Shown here: positions 46,701 through 58,349 of the stretch, one piece after another | Layout of the letters: each line of letters starts with the position of its first letter | How positions within the stretch are numbered: position 1 is the stretch's first letter | Origin: Varroa destructor | Taxonomy: Eukaryota; Arthropoda; Arachnida; Mesostigmata; Varroidae | Length of the DNA stretch: 64,000 nt | Direction: 5' to 3' | Assembly (NCBI RefSeq): GCF_002443255.2 | Contig: NW_019211455.1 | Location: 3,343,223-3,407,222 of the forward strand | Made by a program: the position numbers and the translations under genes | Notes under the pieces: model-generated | Told to the model about the DNA's origin: nothing | Seen by the model: only the letters and a program-made list of their open reading frames with translations | Databases searched by the model: none

Positions 46701-48204
46701 CCACAGAAGACTTCGCCACCGCTCACCTTAAGCTTTCCTTGTTCAACCATGCTCCGTCGGAGCTGTCCTCCCTGGCTGAGAAGTTCTTCCCGTCGCTTGG
46801 CTGCTTCCCGAGCAACTCGACCCAACTCCTCACAGGTGTTCGGACAGGGCAGTACGGAAGCATATTCGTCACTTCCATCGCAGCAATCTGAAAAAATCAT
46901 AACATAGATGTAGTATTGATTTGTGTGTATTTTCGTGTGTGTCTTACAAGTAAGCAGAAAAAAAAGTGACACGCTCTGTTTATTGGTTGCCTTACAAGTA
47001 CTTCTCCTGCGTCTGATTGCGTACTACTACAAGATGCAGCGTCCTACCAATGATCTAAGTATTTCGAATATACATTCATTGTTTTAGATGGGTAACTCTC
47101 AGGGCGAAACAATGTGTATTTATACCAATACCACCACCTGTCCCTTCGTTTAACAGAAAGACACTTTACCACTAAACTATGACCGAGACATTTATCGATA
47201 ACCTGAGAGCTATTCTGCTACAATGACATGTCCCAATGAATCGCATGTCAGGTGCGAGCGTTTCCGTCATGGCGAACGACAAATTCAATAGGTATACGTG
47301 CGACACTGAAATCACCTCATTCTTCAATACCCTTCTATCCATAAGCTTTCTGCATGGTTTATGTAAAACGTGTGAATGTGTGTATGAATATTGGGTTCCA
47401 AGCTAGCAAACTCTCGGTTGTGGTATCCGTGTTTTATCATGTTGCTGACTGAGGCAGTGCCACAGAGTTTACCAGTATTAATTTAAAGTATATCAATTTC
47501 GTACCACAAAGGCCATCATTGACTCTTGATGACGGTATGTCGAGTGGAGAATGCATTAAGTTCACACAGTGGAATTTCCCACGAGAACATGCTGCCGTTC
47601 CTGGCTCGTCTGAACCATCGGGACAGTCGCAATAATCATCATTAACGTATGAAAACGGTAGCTTCATCGATCCATCCAGACATTGAAAATCCTTCAACGG
47701 ATCGTACAGAGCCTTCACTGAAAATAATTATATAGACGAAAATTGTAACCATTGTAAAAAAAACACCAACTATCAATATTTAATAAACCGATCAATTTAC
47801 CTAATATTTTTTTCGTTGTAGGCGACATCTTCGTGTGAATTAGCTGTAACAAATCAACAAAATTGTTTACAGCAATTTTTTATACTGTGGGCTTTATTTA
47901 ATCTTCACGATCATTCCGAACTCACGAGTATAACATCTAGACAGGGATGATTTTTCTTTTTGCTAAAACTACTTCATGACAACCTGAGTTTCCAAAACTG
48001 TAGCAACTAGATAATCAGCAGTAGAAATACTATTCATACTGTTTTATATTACCAATTTGTACTGACAAAACGAAACAAAAACTTACTTTCAAGAGAGATC
48101 CCTCGTACGCGCGTTATCTGAAGGTTGTCTTCAGAAGCTTGTACCCGCGTCGCAGAACAAGCCAAAGTTAGGCCAAATGCAGCTACGAATCGCGCCGCCA
48201 TCAT
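43716..48204 (-). CDS. PRKCSH: Glucosidase II regulatory subunit beta
   Basis: ER-lumen subunit that retains and guides glucosidase II in N-glycan trimming. Eight coding exons close in phase: 48087-48204, 47505-47717, 46727-46887, 46420-46594, 46045-46211, 45403-45812, 44355-44581, 43716-43948; 567 residues. Order: signal peptide (MMAARFVAAFGLTLACSATR), LDL-receptor-A-like repeats (FQCLDGSMKLPFSYVNDDYC, PDGSDEPGTAAC; NDGLC joined to DCCDGSDEY), coiled coil rich in E, K and R (residues about 125-235), EF-hand pair (DVNEDGLVTFHEI, DQDKNGEVSEEEA), acidic linker, then the mannose-6-phosphate receptor homology domain (ECFELTEKEYIYKLCPFDRC; TGCWNGPSRSTVV; EPSRCEYQFEFSTPAAC). It ends in the ER-retrieval signal HDEL. 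Length and domain order fit the family (human about 528). Splice sites are all GT-AG. The ATG has a second Met directly after it. Confidence 0.95.
47105..47192 (-). mobile_element. Decayed tRNA-like sequence, probable SINE head
   Basis: In PRKCSH intron 2. On the minus strand TCATAGTTTAGTGGTAAAGT resembles the D-arm/A box of a tRNA, then CTGTTAA occupies an anticodon-loop position, but the stems do not pair properly and the T arm is degraded. Not a functional tRNA. Confidence 0.4.
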
Positions 48205-49456
48205 TTTTTCTCTACGATCTACCCAACAGTCATGCTACGATTTATCTGATTGCCGGCGTTCTGGAAACTCTTTGTCTGTCGAAACACGTCAGCGGGATGT
48301 CACGGTAGATGTGTTGTTTACATACAAATACAGCCGACGATTCGAAACCGGATGCGCGATCGGTCCTCGACATGACCAAAACGTTTAATCTTAAACGGCA
48401 ATGTAAGCGAACAGCAAATTATGTGCATGACAGGGATGTATCATGTTCAAGTTTGAGCCGAACGCAGCATTTATTAATGATACTGTGCTATCAATACTTA
48501 TGTTTGAGTGGTGCATGTGCACTATATTTATGCGGGAACACAGCAAGAATTTGAATTGTGTGCCTGTTACCGATTTTTCGTTCAGAAAAGGCTCAGAGGC
48601 TCTTCCGATGAATGGATGATTGTCTGTTGTCCTAAAGTCTTTGCGGCTGTTCCCGCCGCAGTTATCGTTCGAGCGTCAGCTACAGCAACGGCATTTGTAT
48701 TATCGCAGCGTATCGTCAATCCGCCAGTCAGCAGAATTGCCAGTTTCAATAGTCAACAGGGAATCGACAGGTATTAATTAAGTGTCATGGTGTTTGTGGT
48801 TTACAAAACTAATTAAATAATCGACGGGTTTTATAGGGCTAACTGTAGGGTATTTACTACTGGATACGCTTGTCACATATTTTCGTCCCAGATTTTTTGC
48901 AACACTTCTTCACTTTGTACCTACCTAGCGTTCTGTTTCATCGCCTCCTGTCGTGAAGTAAACTTCTCGAATCTTTCTCGAAAGAAACACTGATAGTGCC
49001 TAAGACAGGAAAAACCACTGTGTTCATATATATGAATGTTTATGCAACCTCCATTATAAAATATATTCTGTTGGGAAATTATGTTACTGTTATCAAAGTA
49101 AAGTAGACGTTTACATACCGCACTTTTCCGAACATATATTGTGTATGGCCTGTATTGTGGTATCGCGAACCTTCGAAACGATATTTGCTTGGAAAGATCA
49201 CTAGCGAAGCTTTATCTCTCTCAAAACATCCTGTGACGAGCAAGATGTGTTCTACTAGACTCAGTGATCAGATGTTGTGTCTGCTCAAGCGTGTGCAAAT
49301 ACCTACTCTCTTAGTCGAACAATTTATTTTCGAATATTCAGTTCTACAAATTTACATTGGTAGACAAAACCCCAGGAGCAGTGAATTGGCGACATGCTTT
49401 TTTGCTATAGTCTTCATTAGGCTGGTACTTTTATTATATTATGACACATTGCAGCG
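48205..49456 (+). promoter_or_regulatory. Divergent promoter region of PRKCSH and PRCC, with a likely PRCC 5' UTR exon
   Basis: The two genes start back to back. A relatively GC-rich open stretch at about 48560-48771 ends in ATCGACAG before GTATTAATTAAG, a donor-like site. TTGCAG at 49449-49454 sits two bases before the PRCC ATG. Joined, these put the upstream stretch out of frame with PRCC, so it would be untranslated leader. Inference from splice signals only. Confidence 0.45.
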
Positions 49457-50623
49457 ATGTCTCTCGCCGCGTTGGCAGGGTATGCGTCTGATAGCGATGA
49501 TTCCAGTGAAAGCGATGCGGAGATCGCACAAACCGCTGGTGCTGGGCCGGCCGTTCCTCTTATGAAACACCCGGATAGAGCTTCTACAAGCGAGAAAAGA
49601 GCGTCAGAGAATGTGCGAAATTCTCAGATTTTCGGGGTTGACAGCATTGAAGACGAAGACGAATTTGTGCTAAGCGAATACGCGCCCGAGTTTCCCGAAG
49701 CCCTATTTGCCAATTTGCCGGTGCCTAAGCCAACGGAGGCGGTTGAGGAAGACGTTTCTGACATTATTTCTCTAAAGCCTACAAAGTCTAAAAAACGTCA
49801 AATCGTGTTGCCAAAACTGTCGGATTTTAAAGATGATGATGATTACAACGTAGAGGAAAAACCGAAGCCGAAACTATTAAGGACTGCTGCTGGGTCTGGC
49901 CTTATTGCTCTCTTGCCCAAGCCCGCTGCCTTCAAAATGCCGGTCGACAGTAAAACTTCTCTAGCGCGGCTAATGCCCCAATCGTTAGGAAAACGACCGG
50001 CCTCGTCTAAATCGGAAACGGCTGATCCGAAAAAAAAAGTTCACCAGACTAGTTCTAATGATGACAATGATGATGCTCATGGAGCTGGTTCTTCGAGCAA
50101 CAGCTTCTTCAGCTTTGAGGAACCGAAATTATCTGATGACCAAATTAAGGACCTGCTTAAGAAAGAGGACTTGGTACCACGTAATAAACGTGGCGTTAGT
50201 CCAGAGATAATTGGTCCTTCGAAAATATCGGTTAGTGAGCAAGAACATGAACCTTATGAAACCATGCTGCAGCCGTCAGTTCCGGCAGCTTATCCAGAAC
50301 CTGGGTTAGTGTCATTAGCGTCAAATGATCTTCCACCAGAGGCGCTTCTTCAATTGCGCGGCCGTCGTGAAGAAAAGATCGAAATGTTCACAATTGACGC
50401 TGCTGACTTCACGGTGGAAGCCAGGTCGAACCTTGTGAAGAATATCACGATTGAGGACAAAACCCCGCCGCCCACAGAGAACGAGCCGACACGGCGGCAT
50501 AAGTCTAAACATCATATTACACATCTCGCTTTTATGGCAAAAGCACGTGAGAATGAACTTAAAAACCAATGGAGCGTCAATAAAATGACCAAGCGAGAAA
50601 CGCAACAAAAGTATGGTTTCTAG
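49457..50623 (+). CDS. PRCC: PRCC homologue (mitotic checkpoint / spliceosome-associated)
   Basis: Nuclear protein of the PRCC family, known in human for binding MAD2L2 and for fusion to TFE3 in renal carcinoma. Single coding exon, 388 residues (human 491). The N-terminus MSLAALAGYASDSDDSSESD matches the family start MSLVAYASSDESE. An acidic, Pro-poor first half contains LFANLPVPKP, then GLIALLPKPAAF, matching GLSALLPQPKN. The conserved C-terminus RRHKSKHHITHLAFMAKARE ... NELKNQWSVNKMTKRETQQK YGF is nearly that of human (RRKHQITYLIHQAKERELEL; RRQTQAKYGF). The proline-rich tracts of the mammalian protein are absent. An AATAAA at 50705-50710 lies 82 nt past the stop. A leader intron ending at 49454 is likely. 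Confidence 0.92.
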   Translation: MSLAALAGYASDSDDSSESDAEIAQTAGAGPAVPLMKHPDRASTSEKRASENVRNSQIFGVDSIEDEDEFVLSEYAPEFPEALFANLPVPKPTEAVEEDVSDIISLKPTKSKKRQIVLPKLSDFKDDDDYNVEEKPKPKLLRTAAGSGLIALLPKPAAFKMPVDSKTSLARLMPQSLGKRPASSKSETADPKKKVHQTSSNDDNDDAHGAGSSSNSFFSFEEPKLSDDQIKDLLKKEDLVPRNKRGVSPEIIGPSKISVSEQEHEPYETMLQPSVPAAYPEPGLVSLASNDLPPEALLQLRGRREEKIEMFTIDAADFTVEARSNLVKNITIEDKTPPPTENEPTRRHKSKHHITHLAFMAKARENELKNQWSVNKMTKRETQQKYGF

Positions 50624-51253
50624 GATCCACCAAGGAAGTTCATGGACGTAATGCCTGAAGGAAATAAGGGATGTAATAACTATTGTAAATTTGTACTGTA
50701 TAAAAATAAAATATGTAGCATTGTGAATATTTACTTGTTTAAAAGACAGCGTTCTATATGTAGTTGAAAAATATACTCGGTGCAAAACATACATTTTTCT
50801 AGTATGTTAATTTAATTCAGATCATTTATACATAAAAGAGCGGCATGGAACTCTCAGGAAAGTGTTCTGCTGGTACTCTTTATACCCGATGAGAACGATG
50901 TAAGTCATGCGTCCTGATAAAGGCGGTTTAGGTGGACATTCCATTACTTATGACATAAACAATTAAGCTACACGATAGGAAAGACAGTGGACGATAGAAT
51001 CTAGCTGTAGGCTATAATTTGGTGCCGATAATACTAGTTTATAGTATGAGTATGTCTGGTACGAGCAAACAGGCATGGGCACTTCTGATTAGCGAATGAA
51101 ACAGAATTGCGACCTTTGGGCAATTCCAGAAAAGCATTCCAGCCAGTTCGGGTGTCCATAAAAAGGGATCGACTGCTTCGGACGCCAGATGTACTGGGCC
51201 TGGACAGATCTGAGGATAGTATCCTAAATCAAGAACGCACGCTCGTTACCGCG
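50624..51253. other. Spacer between PRCC and UMP-CMP kinase
   Basis: PRCC 3' UTR with AATAAA at 50705-50710, then the promoter side of the kinase gene. The frame of the kinase is open upstream of its ATG to about 51107 but contains no earlier in-frame ATG, so it is leader sequence. Confidence 0.6.
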
Positions 51254-54200
51254 ATGGCTAACAAACCAAAGGTTGTTTTCGTTCTTGGCCCACCCGGCTC
51301 CGGCAAGGGAACTCAATGTGAAAAAATTGTCAACGTATGTATTACAAACAAAATACTGCAATGGCATAATTCTTTATCGATTTTGCATATATCTTGCGAC
51401 CACTCGAGTCTTCTAAATTATATTTACGATTGTAATTTTTTATTGCATCTCGCATTCTGAGAAAGTTATCTCAAGTGCTGGTTATACTGAAAATACTAGA
51501 TTTCTTGTGGTATAAAGACGTCTTTGTTCAGCTGTTCTTTGAAGATACATTACGTGCATACTCCAATCGCCATTTTTCAGTCCTAGAATCTACCTTTTTG
51601 GTCTGGATAGTGAAATAAATTGTACCTCACATGGATGTGTTTACGGATCTGCTTATTGAAACAAAGTGACTTAAAGATATGCATTCTCAACGTAGTAGCA
51701 ACATATTTAGTTTTTTCAGATTAATTAGAATTTTAGTAGACGCACTTGAAAAGCTTAGTTTTTTTTCAAAAATAAGCGACGTATAGGCAGCGTCTCTAGC
51801 GGACGTTTATCAGTAGAAGCATTATTTAGCCGTTGAGTAGCCAATACAAAGAAAGCAACATAGTCAGCTACGAGTAAGTCATTCCACGTAAAGGCCATAA
51901 TAATAAAGCGCAAAATTGACACGTTTTGCAATACACTTTTTTTTAGCAGTCATTGTACAATAAGTATTTCGAATTTTGGCTTTCGACAGAAATTCAACTT
52001 TGTTCATCTGTCCGCTGGAGACTTGCTTCGCGCAGAGCGAAACACACCAGGTTCGCCATACGGTGAACTCATTGAAGGTCATATACGCAATGGAACTATC
52101 GTACCGGTCGAGATAACCTGCTCGCTTATTGAAAAGGCTATGAAGGAGTCAGGCAAAGATTGTTTCCTCATCGATGGCTTTCCTCGTAGTCAGAACAACC
52201 TTGAGGGTTGGGAAAAACAAATGAGCGATAAAGCTGATGTTCTCTTTGTGCTCCTCCTTACCTGCAGTGAAGAGGTATGCGTACAAACATTTTATTAGAA
52301 TACTTATCTTGATAGATCTTTAAAGTTGATTTGAGGATAGAGTGCATAGTTGCTCTAAAACGCTTATAATGATTATACAGACTGGCAAGGTGGTTCCTGT
52401 TTATAATTTTTTGATAACAGAAGATATTTTAATCTGATGGAAAATAAGAATAAAATTTTATTAGCAGCCGGGAACTTCATAAAAAGTTCAAATATATAAG
52501 CCGACAACACAATATTCCAATATCAGAGAAAGAATATATGTACATTCAAAGCAGTTTGTGTCAAATGAGTTTTTTTTTTAATTTATAAAATTAATTAAAA
52601 AAAGTAATGTGCTAGATGTTCTAAAGGTAATACTAAGGTGCAACGAACCGCATGATATCTATTCGAAGTTCCTTCGAATGTAGAGCATTTATACGCATCA
52701 TCATGCTCGTATAACCTAGCTAAAGTCTGTGGCAAAGCAAGTGGCGACATATCTACTTAACCACCTCGTTCGTCCCTTTCCACCTGCTGTTTCTTATCGC
52801 ATCCGAGACCAAAAAATCCAATCAATCTACGCGAATGGCTCCCAGTTCTTAAGAATTGTCCTGAAAGCTTCCATTACTGGCAGTTCAAAGCGATGATGTA
52901 AGCGCTTGGACAGCAGTGGCGAGTCGGCTAGGACATACGCCAGGTGATTTTGGGTTACTATGTGTAGTCCCAATGCTTTTTTGAAGAAAGACGCTTTGAC
53001 AAGGTTTAATTGTTCAAGGTTTCCCGCTGTAAGATTTTACCAAATGACACGTATCTCACTCCTTGCGATCGGAACTACTTTGCCATCGAACGAACTGAGA
53101 GCAGTTGCGAGGTGCAAGTGATAAGGCTATTTTATCGCCCATGCGGTCAATATTGACTTCTTGCATCATTTAGGTAACGTGCGCAATGAAACTTCTGCTG
53201 TTTGCAGAAGGGAACAACCCCAAGGATGGAAACCAGTTTACATAGAAAAGAGGCGACCTGGCAAAATACAAGCTGTCAGTGGCCGCCGTCCTGTGTCTTT
53301 TCTGAACCATCTCAGTGAAATTTACGGTCAGTTCCTAATCTGTTTGCCGCGTGGAGCCGGGCTAGATCTTGCTGCACTTGAAACCTGTTCGATCTTATAT
53401 CTCATCAGGTCGTCCGCACACAAGATGAGTTGGGCTTTCCTATTTGATCCAGTAAGCCCTTCAGTAAGACGGAAAATAAGAGCTGCCTTGGGTTGTGCCT
53501 CTGAGGTAAGCCAGTTATTGGGTGAAAGGCAGTTCGGTCACTTCACCGTCTATAGTTACTCGGTTTTCCTATAGAATCACAACGAAAAGGCTCGTCACAT
53601 TTAGAGGGACATTTACCTCTGCCGCCTGGGCATAATCTTATCTTTAGGACGGAGTTGACGGCTGCCTTGAAATCGACAAATACCGCGTATGGTGGATTGC
53701 ACAGCCTGGCCAGTGCTCTGTTAACGTCAGGATCGCTCACGCAGTACCTATGGAGCGGTGGAAGGTCATAAAAACTATTCTATATATTTTGTGTCTAGAA
53801 CTCCTGTATTAACTACAATTCATACAAGTTTTATTATTAACAATGACATTTCTGCTATGATTAGCAGAATTAAAGGTCAAAGAACTGACGAAAGTATTAG
53901 TGTCTAATTTTTTAATTAGGAATTCAACTTCAATCGGCATCTGGGCTTTTTTCAGTGAATTAAGTGACAAATGAAAAATGTGTTAACTAGCGGGGTTTCT
54001 AGAACCTACGAAGCTGTGATTTCAACTTGCAGTTCAAAATAACATGTTATTTATTTTGTCGGCAGGTTGCGACGGAGCGTTGTCTGGGCCGTGGACAAGC
54101 AGGAAGCGGAAGATCCGACGACAATATTGAATCACTTAGGAAGCGTTTCCACACCTATCAAAACGATACTATGCCTATCATCAAGCATTACGAAGCCAAA

Positions 54201-54284
54201 AACATTGTTCGCACGTTTGATTCGAATCGAAATGACAAAGAGGCAATTTTTGCCGATATCTCAAAAGTGTTTGAATCTATCTAG
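51254..54284 (+). CDS. CMPK1: UMP-CMP kinase
   Basis: Phosphorylates UMP, CMP and dCMP with ATP; cytosolic pyrimidine supply. Exon 1 (51254-51334) gives [20 protein letters not shown] with the P-loop [10 protein letters not shown] at about residues 12-21. Exon 2 (51990-52274) gives the NMP-binding part ([28 protein letters not shown]) and [20 protein letters not shown]. Exon 3 (54066-54284) gives [20 protein letters not shown], the lid with RSDDN, and the last helix ISKVFESI. All three join in phase 0 to 194 residues; human CMPK1 has 196. The start ATG is the only in-frame one and puts the P-loop at the family position. Intron 2 (1.8 kb) holds a dead retrotransposon in antisense. Confidence 0.95.
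52740..53760 (-). mobile_element. Dead non-LTR retrotransposon fragment, reverse transcriptase part
   Basis: Minus strand inside intron 2 of the UMP-CMP kinase gene. RT motif A reads [16 protein letters not shown] (about 53650-53695) and, downstream in another frame, LILCADDLM (about 53403-53430) is motif C with its catalytic Asp pair. The intervening and following sequence is broken by many stops and frame changes. Motif A differs from that of the element in PSMD4 (LDVRNAFNS), so it belongs to a different clade. Boundaries are approximate. Confidence 0.7.
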
Positions 54285-55736
54285 AGCGATTCTGTATAGA
54301 CGTAGGGATACAATTTCAAAACCAGCGTGCCCATCCTTTGTGAATTGTAGCATTTTCTTCTGAAACAAAGTTATTGATAAAACTACTATCTGCCCAGGAT
54401 AAAAATTTGGTTTTAGTGTTAGCTAGCGTGTTCATGAATGTCAAGAATTGCGTCAAGAAAATTTCAGGACCAATCCTTATATTTTGGGTGTGCATTGTTG
54501 AGCTAATAGTGGCATTTTGAGTTCTCTTTATTATCAATCGTTAAAGAATATGCATGGATATATTACCTATTTACCTGAAACTGAATAGTTAACTTTACAG
54601 ATATTTAGTAGTGGAAACATTTAGTCGCGACCATCATACACCACTTAATTTAATTAAGGTTATTAATTTGGCCACCACTTTAGTACATTATTCAATCTAA
54701 CTTAACTCGATTTCTCAATATTAGCTTGATTAGCAATTATATCACATGATGGCTGAATGCCAAAAGAATCACAAGAGCCTTTAGCACGTAGCCAGTAAAC
54801 TATATTTGTATCAGTGGAGTAAAATGCGTGTTGACAACGAACCTTGGAGATCGTGTTCGACTACCAGTCTAAAAATAAAGATATATCCGGTTTAAATATT
54901 CCGATATGCTAGCTAATGTACTAACGAATGACGGGTTTCAATAAGAGCATCTTAAAATTAGTTGTTCAAAACATGAATATAATTTAATAAATAAACATGA
55001 GTTAGTTGAAAGAGTTAAAAAGAGTTAGAAGTACGAAAAGTATCTTATTTTGTGCTAGTTATCACTGATTGGTATATTTCATGGTAAACATTTTCATTAA
55101 ATAAACTGGGTTACAATAGATCCTTGCATTACAATATTTCCCCCTTTGCACGCCTGGATTCTCTATGGTTCTTGGAGGAGTAGTTAATCAAGTTACCACC
55201 AGTCCTCCGGTTACTCTAAAAGTTCAACTACATTTGTACGTTTGAACTTCCCTTGTTTAAATCGAAATTTTCGAGTGCTCTTCAATACCTTAGCTGATTT
55301 GCTAGTTGCCAGGTGACATTTTGCTGTAGTTAGTAATTCCTGAATGCTTAACAATAAACTAATAAAGTACATATTCTGACTTAAATTACCTTACCTGATA
55401 CGTCAGTGCACATCGAAGGCACTTTTCATCACATTTAGTTTTTCAAATGTGCACATGAAAAATTGAGAAGTTAAACTGATAGTTGTTGACAGATAACTCT
55501 GACAGATAATTCTCAATTTTTCTTACTTAGTTTTAATGTTAATACTTAATGTTAATGCATGCAGTAACTGTTTAAAATAGTAAGTGTTAATTTCTGATAT
55601 CGAGGTTATACAACAGATTCCATGCTATCGCAGTTTTGTGATAGTGGCAATGTTGTGTACTACAATACATTACTTTTTTCTGAGAGAGAAGAAAGAGAAA
55701 TATACATTTCTCTTTAGTTCAGGCAATCGTTACCAT

Positions 55737-55759
55737 TATATATATATATATATATATAT
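55737..55759. repeat. (TA)n microsatellite
   Basis: Eleven to twelve TA units. Confidence 0.95.
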
Positions 55760-57654
55760 GATGGGGTATGCCAGGATGACTAATGGAACCAAAGACGTGA
55801 ATCATCAGTTATTTTACAACAGACGTATGTATTGAAAGGTAAGCGGGTTTGTGATAATTTGTTTCTGGATGTGGATTTGTATTTGTTGCTATATGCAGGA
55901 CGACTAAGAATCTTAAGAATGAGAGCATCTGCATTTAAACAGGAGTGGCGAAGACGAGCTGTATACGACAACGACATACGAGTTAACGTTCACTATATCA
56001 TTTAATGGAAGTTATATGTGCCGGTAAGGACAGAATTATTATAATTGTGTTCAATGCTACTGATACTTTTTTCGATGTATATTACAGATGAATAACACGT
56101 AATTTACGTATATAAAACATCAACGTTGTTTATTCGACCATAACCAACATAAGATTTTCTCTTCATCTTCTTTGTTGCCACTCGCATCTCTATGCTTGTT
56201 ACTATGTTTTCATTCTTATTTCTTTCAATTTCGTTTGCGTTATTTGATGTCCTTTTTATCGTCTATTCATTATCACTACCAGTAATATTTTGACGGAGTT
56301 CGTTTTTTATTGTTTTTAATAATATAGTAATCATGTTGTCCCTCCCACCATACGTGGGTCAATAAGAACTGCCAGTATCTATAAATGTTTTTAGTTTTCT
56401 TGTATATCGTGTACGAGTCTTTTCGATATTTTATGGCGTATATCGTGCTCTTCGCCGCGTTTTTCCGTTGATCAGTAGTCACACCACAGGTCTGCACTTT
56501 CTTACCTTATTACTGCCTCTAGTTTTGCGACTTTTACATTATCAGCTGGGATCTACGAGTGTTCGTTTCCTTAGTATGAGAAAGCTAGGAAGGTCATATA
56601 CGGAGAAGAGAGACGGACGAAATGGGTGGTCGGAAGTGGAATTTCCTGCAAGATTTGTTGCATTGGTGGAAAGTACTATTAGCTTCTACAAGTAGACCTG
56701 CTAGCTATCGCCAACATGAATCGACGATAGCCTACGTTGCTCTCTATTAATCCATCGTTGAATGAATATAAATACGACCGAGTTCATTTTCATATTGAAA
56801 GAAAATAAAACTAGACAAATGCATGTATCTAATACGTCCTTTGTTATTCAGTGACGTCTCAAAAAACGCCAAGTAAAATCATACATGCGTGTAACATAGC
56901 AAGACAAGAGAATAGAACGTTCATGCAAAGCCAAAACGATACAAACGCTATTCGTTTACTTACTGTTATGATTATACTATTTGATGTTGCGATGCTAATA
57001 TGTATTACTGAAATAAAGACTACACGCGAGCAGTTCTCAATCATTGACTGCATTCATTTTCGAACATCTCGTTGCGTTGCGTTGTACACTTCATATGCCG
57101 TCGCTGAACCGTAGCAAAATTGTGCCAGTAAATAAACACACTCAAGTCAAAAGGTGATGATAATACCCCTTCGTCTTGGTGTTGTTTTTCTCGACGGGAA
57201 AAACTGGTGATAAAGGCTTACAACAAAATGTCACGTACACAACAGCTGCGACAGCAGGATTGAAGGACGCCTCCAATCTCTGACAAGATCTTACAACCCT
57301 ACAGCTTTAACTGAACTTGACTCAGTCAGGAAATAATCGTAATTGATCATAGTAATTGCAATAATTATAAGCTGATAATAATAATAATAATAGAACTTGT
57401 TATTGACACTGTCTAAATAGTCTTATTGTTCATATCAATATGCATGACCATCAGAAGTAAGCTTTATCTTCATCATCAGTAGCGATCAATGTGGATCTTC
57501 ATTGTAGCCATGTAGTGTTATTAAATGCTTCACAGACGTTGACTAAGTCAACTTCTAGCATTCGATCAATCGTATCAACCAGTTAATCCGTTCAGATATA
57601 TGGTTTTACGTGCGTGTGTGTGTGTATTTGGCTCTGTGTGTTTGTTATATATAT

Positions 57655-57754
57655 NNNNNNNNNNNNNNNNNNNNNNNNNNNNNNNNNNNNNNNNNNNNNN
57701 NNNNNNNNNNNNNNNNNNNNNNNNNNNNNNNNNNNNNNNNNNNNNNNNNNNNNN
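57655..57754. other. Scaffold gap, exactly 100 N
   Basis: Preceded by TG-rich and TA-rich microsatellite sequence (GTGCGTGTGTGTGTGTATTT, then TTATATATAT) and followed by TATGTCTCTGTG, so a long dinucleotide array probably broke the assembly. Confidence 0.98.
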
Positions 57755-58349
57755 TATGTCTCTGTGTTACTTATATAAGCTATATTTATCATTTTTTTTG
57801 CACGTTCTATCAGTCTCCGCAAAATCGGTTCAATTTGAAGGTAATATAATAGCAGCATAATTACTTAATGTATTTATATATCGCTTGTAATAATCGGTAT
57901 AAATATAGAGGCTTATGTTCAATTATGTTTTTGCATTTCACTCATTTTTAGTTACTTCGGCGATTTTCGAGTTTTCCTTCCCGTACAAGTTCATTTTGTT
58001 GCTTTATTTTTTAGCGTAATTTTTGTCCTGGCATTTTTTCATCCTTAGTTAGTGCCAAACAACGCAGTACGGTTCCCGACAGGTGGATGGTTGCACCAAA
58101 TATTAGTGCGGCCTACCGAAGGGAGACGTGCGCCTTTTTCTGTTCCTTGTTAAAATTCTTTGGGCTCCGAAATCACGACGGTGGGAAGTGATACCGGTGC
58201 CAACGACATTGCTCCATTAACCATTATATATTGGAAACAAGATTGAGAGACCGCAAATCGTCATGTCGCTGAGTTCGCTCCACGTGTAAAGTGGTTGCTT
58301 TTGGGCTATATAGCAACCCCCAAACGTGAGTAACTGTCGTCGTCACTTA

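Larger units (their letters stand above)
54285..58349. other. Gene-poor spacer between UMP-CMP kinase and ubiquilin
   Basis: AT-rich DNA with a TA microsatellite, an AAT run near 57374 and a scaffold gap. Open frames at 54316-54537, 56468-56695 and 56851-57114 match nothing I know. A minus-strand AATAAA at 58003-58008 could serve ubiquilin, 340 nt past its stop. Confidence 0.5.

Noticed and set aside
46434..46907. Plus-strand open frame of 157 codons rich in Ser and Arg
   Set aside because: Antisense to two PRKCSH coiled-coil exons.
47105..47192. Functional tRNA gene on the minus strand
   Set aside because: Anticodon and acceptor stems do not pair and the T arm is degraded; only the A-box region looks tRNA-like.
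49155..49565. 136-codon open frame overlapping the PRCC start
   Set aside because: Out of frame with PRCC and without a recognisable motif; probably leader intron plus shadow.
51107..51253. N-terminal extension of UMP-CMP kinase, possibly a mitochondrial presequence
   Set aside because: No in-frame ATG upstream of 51254 and the family start fits there; treated as leader.
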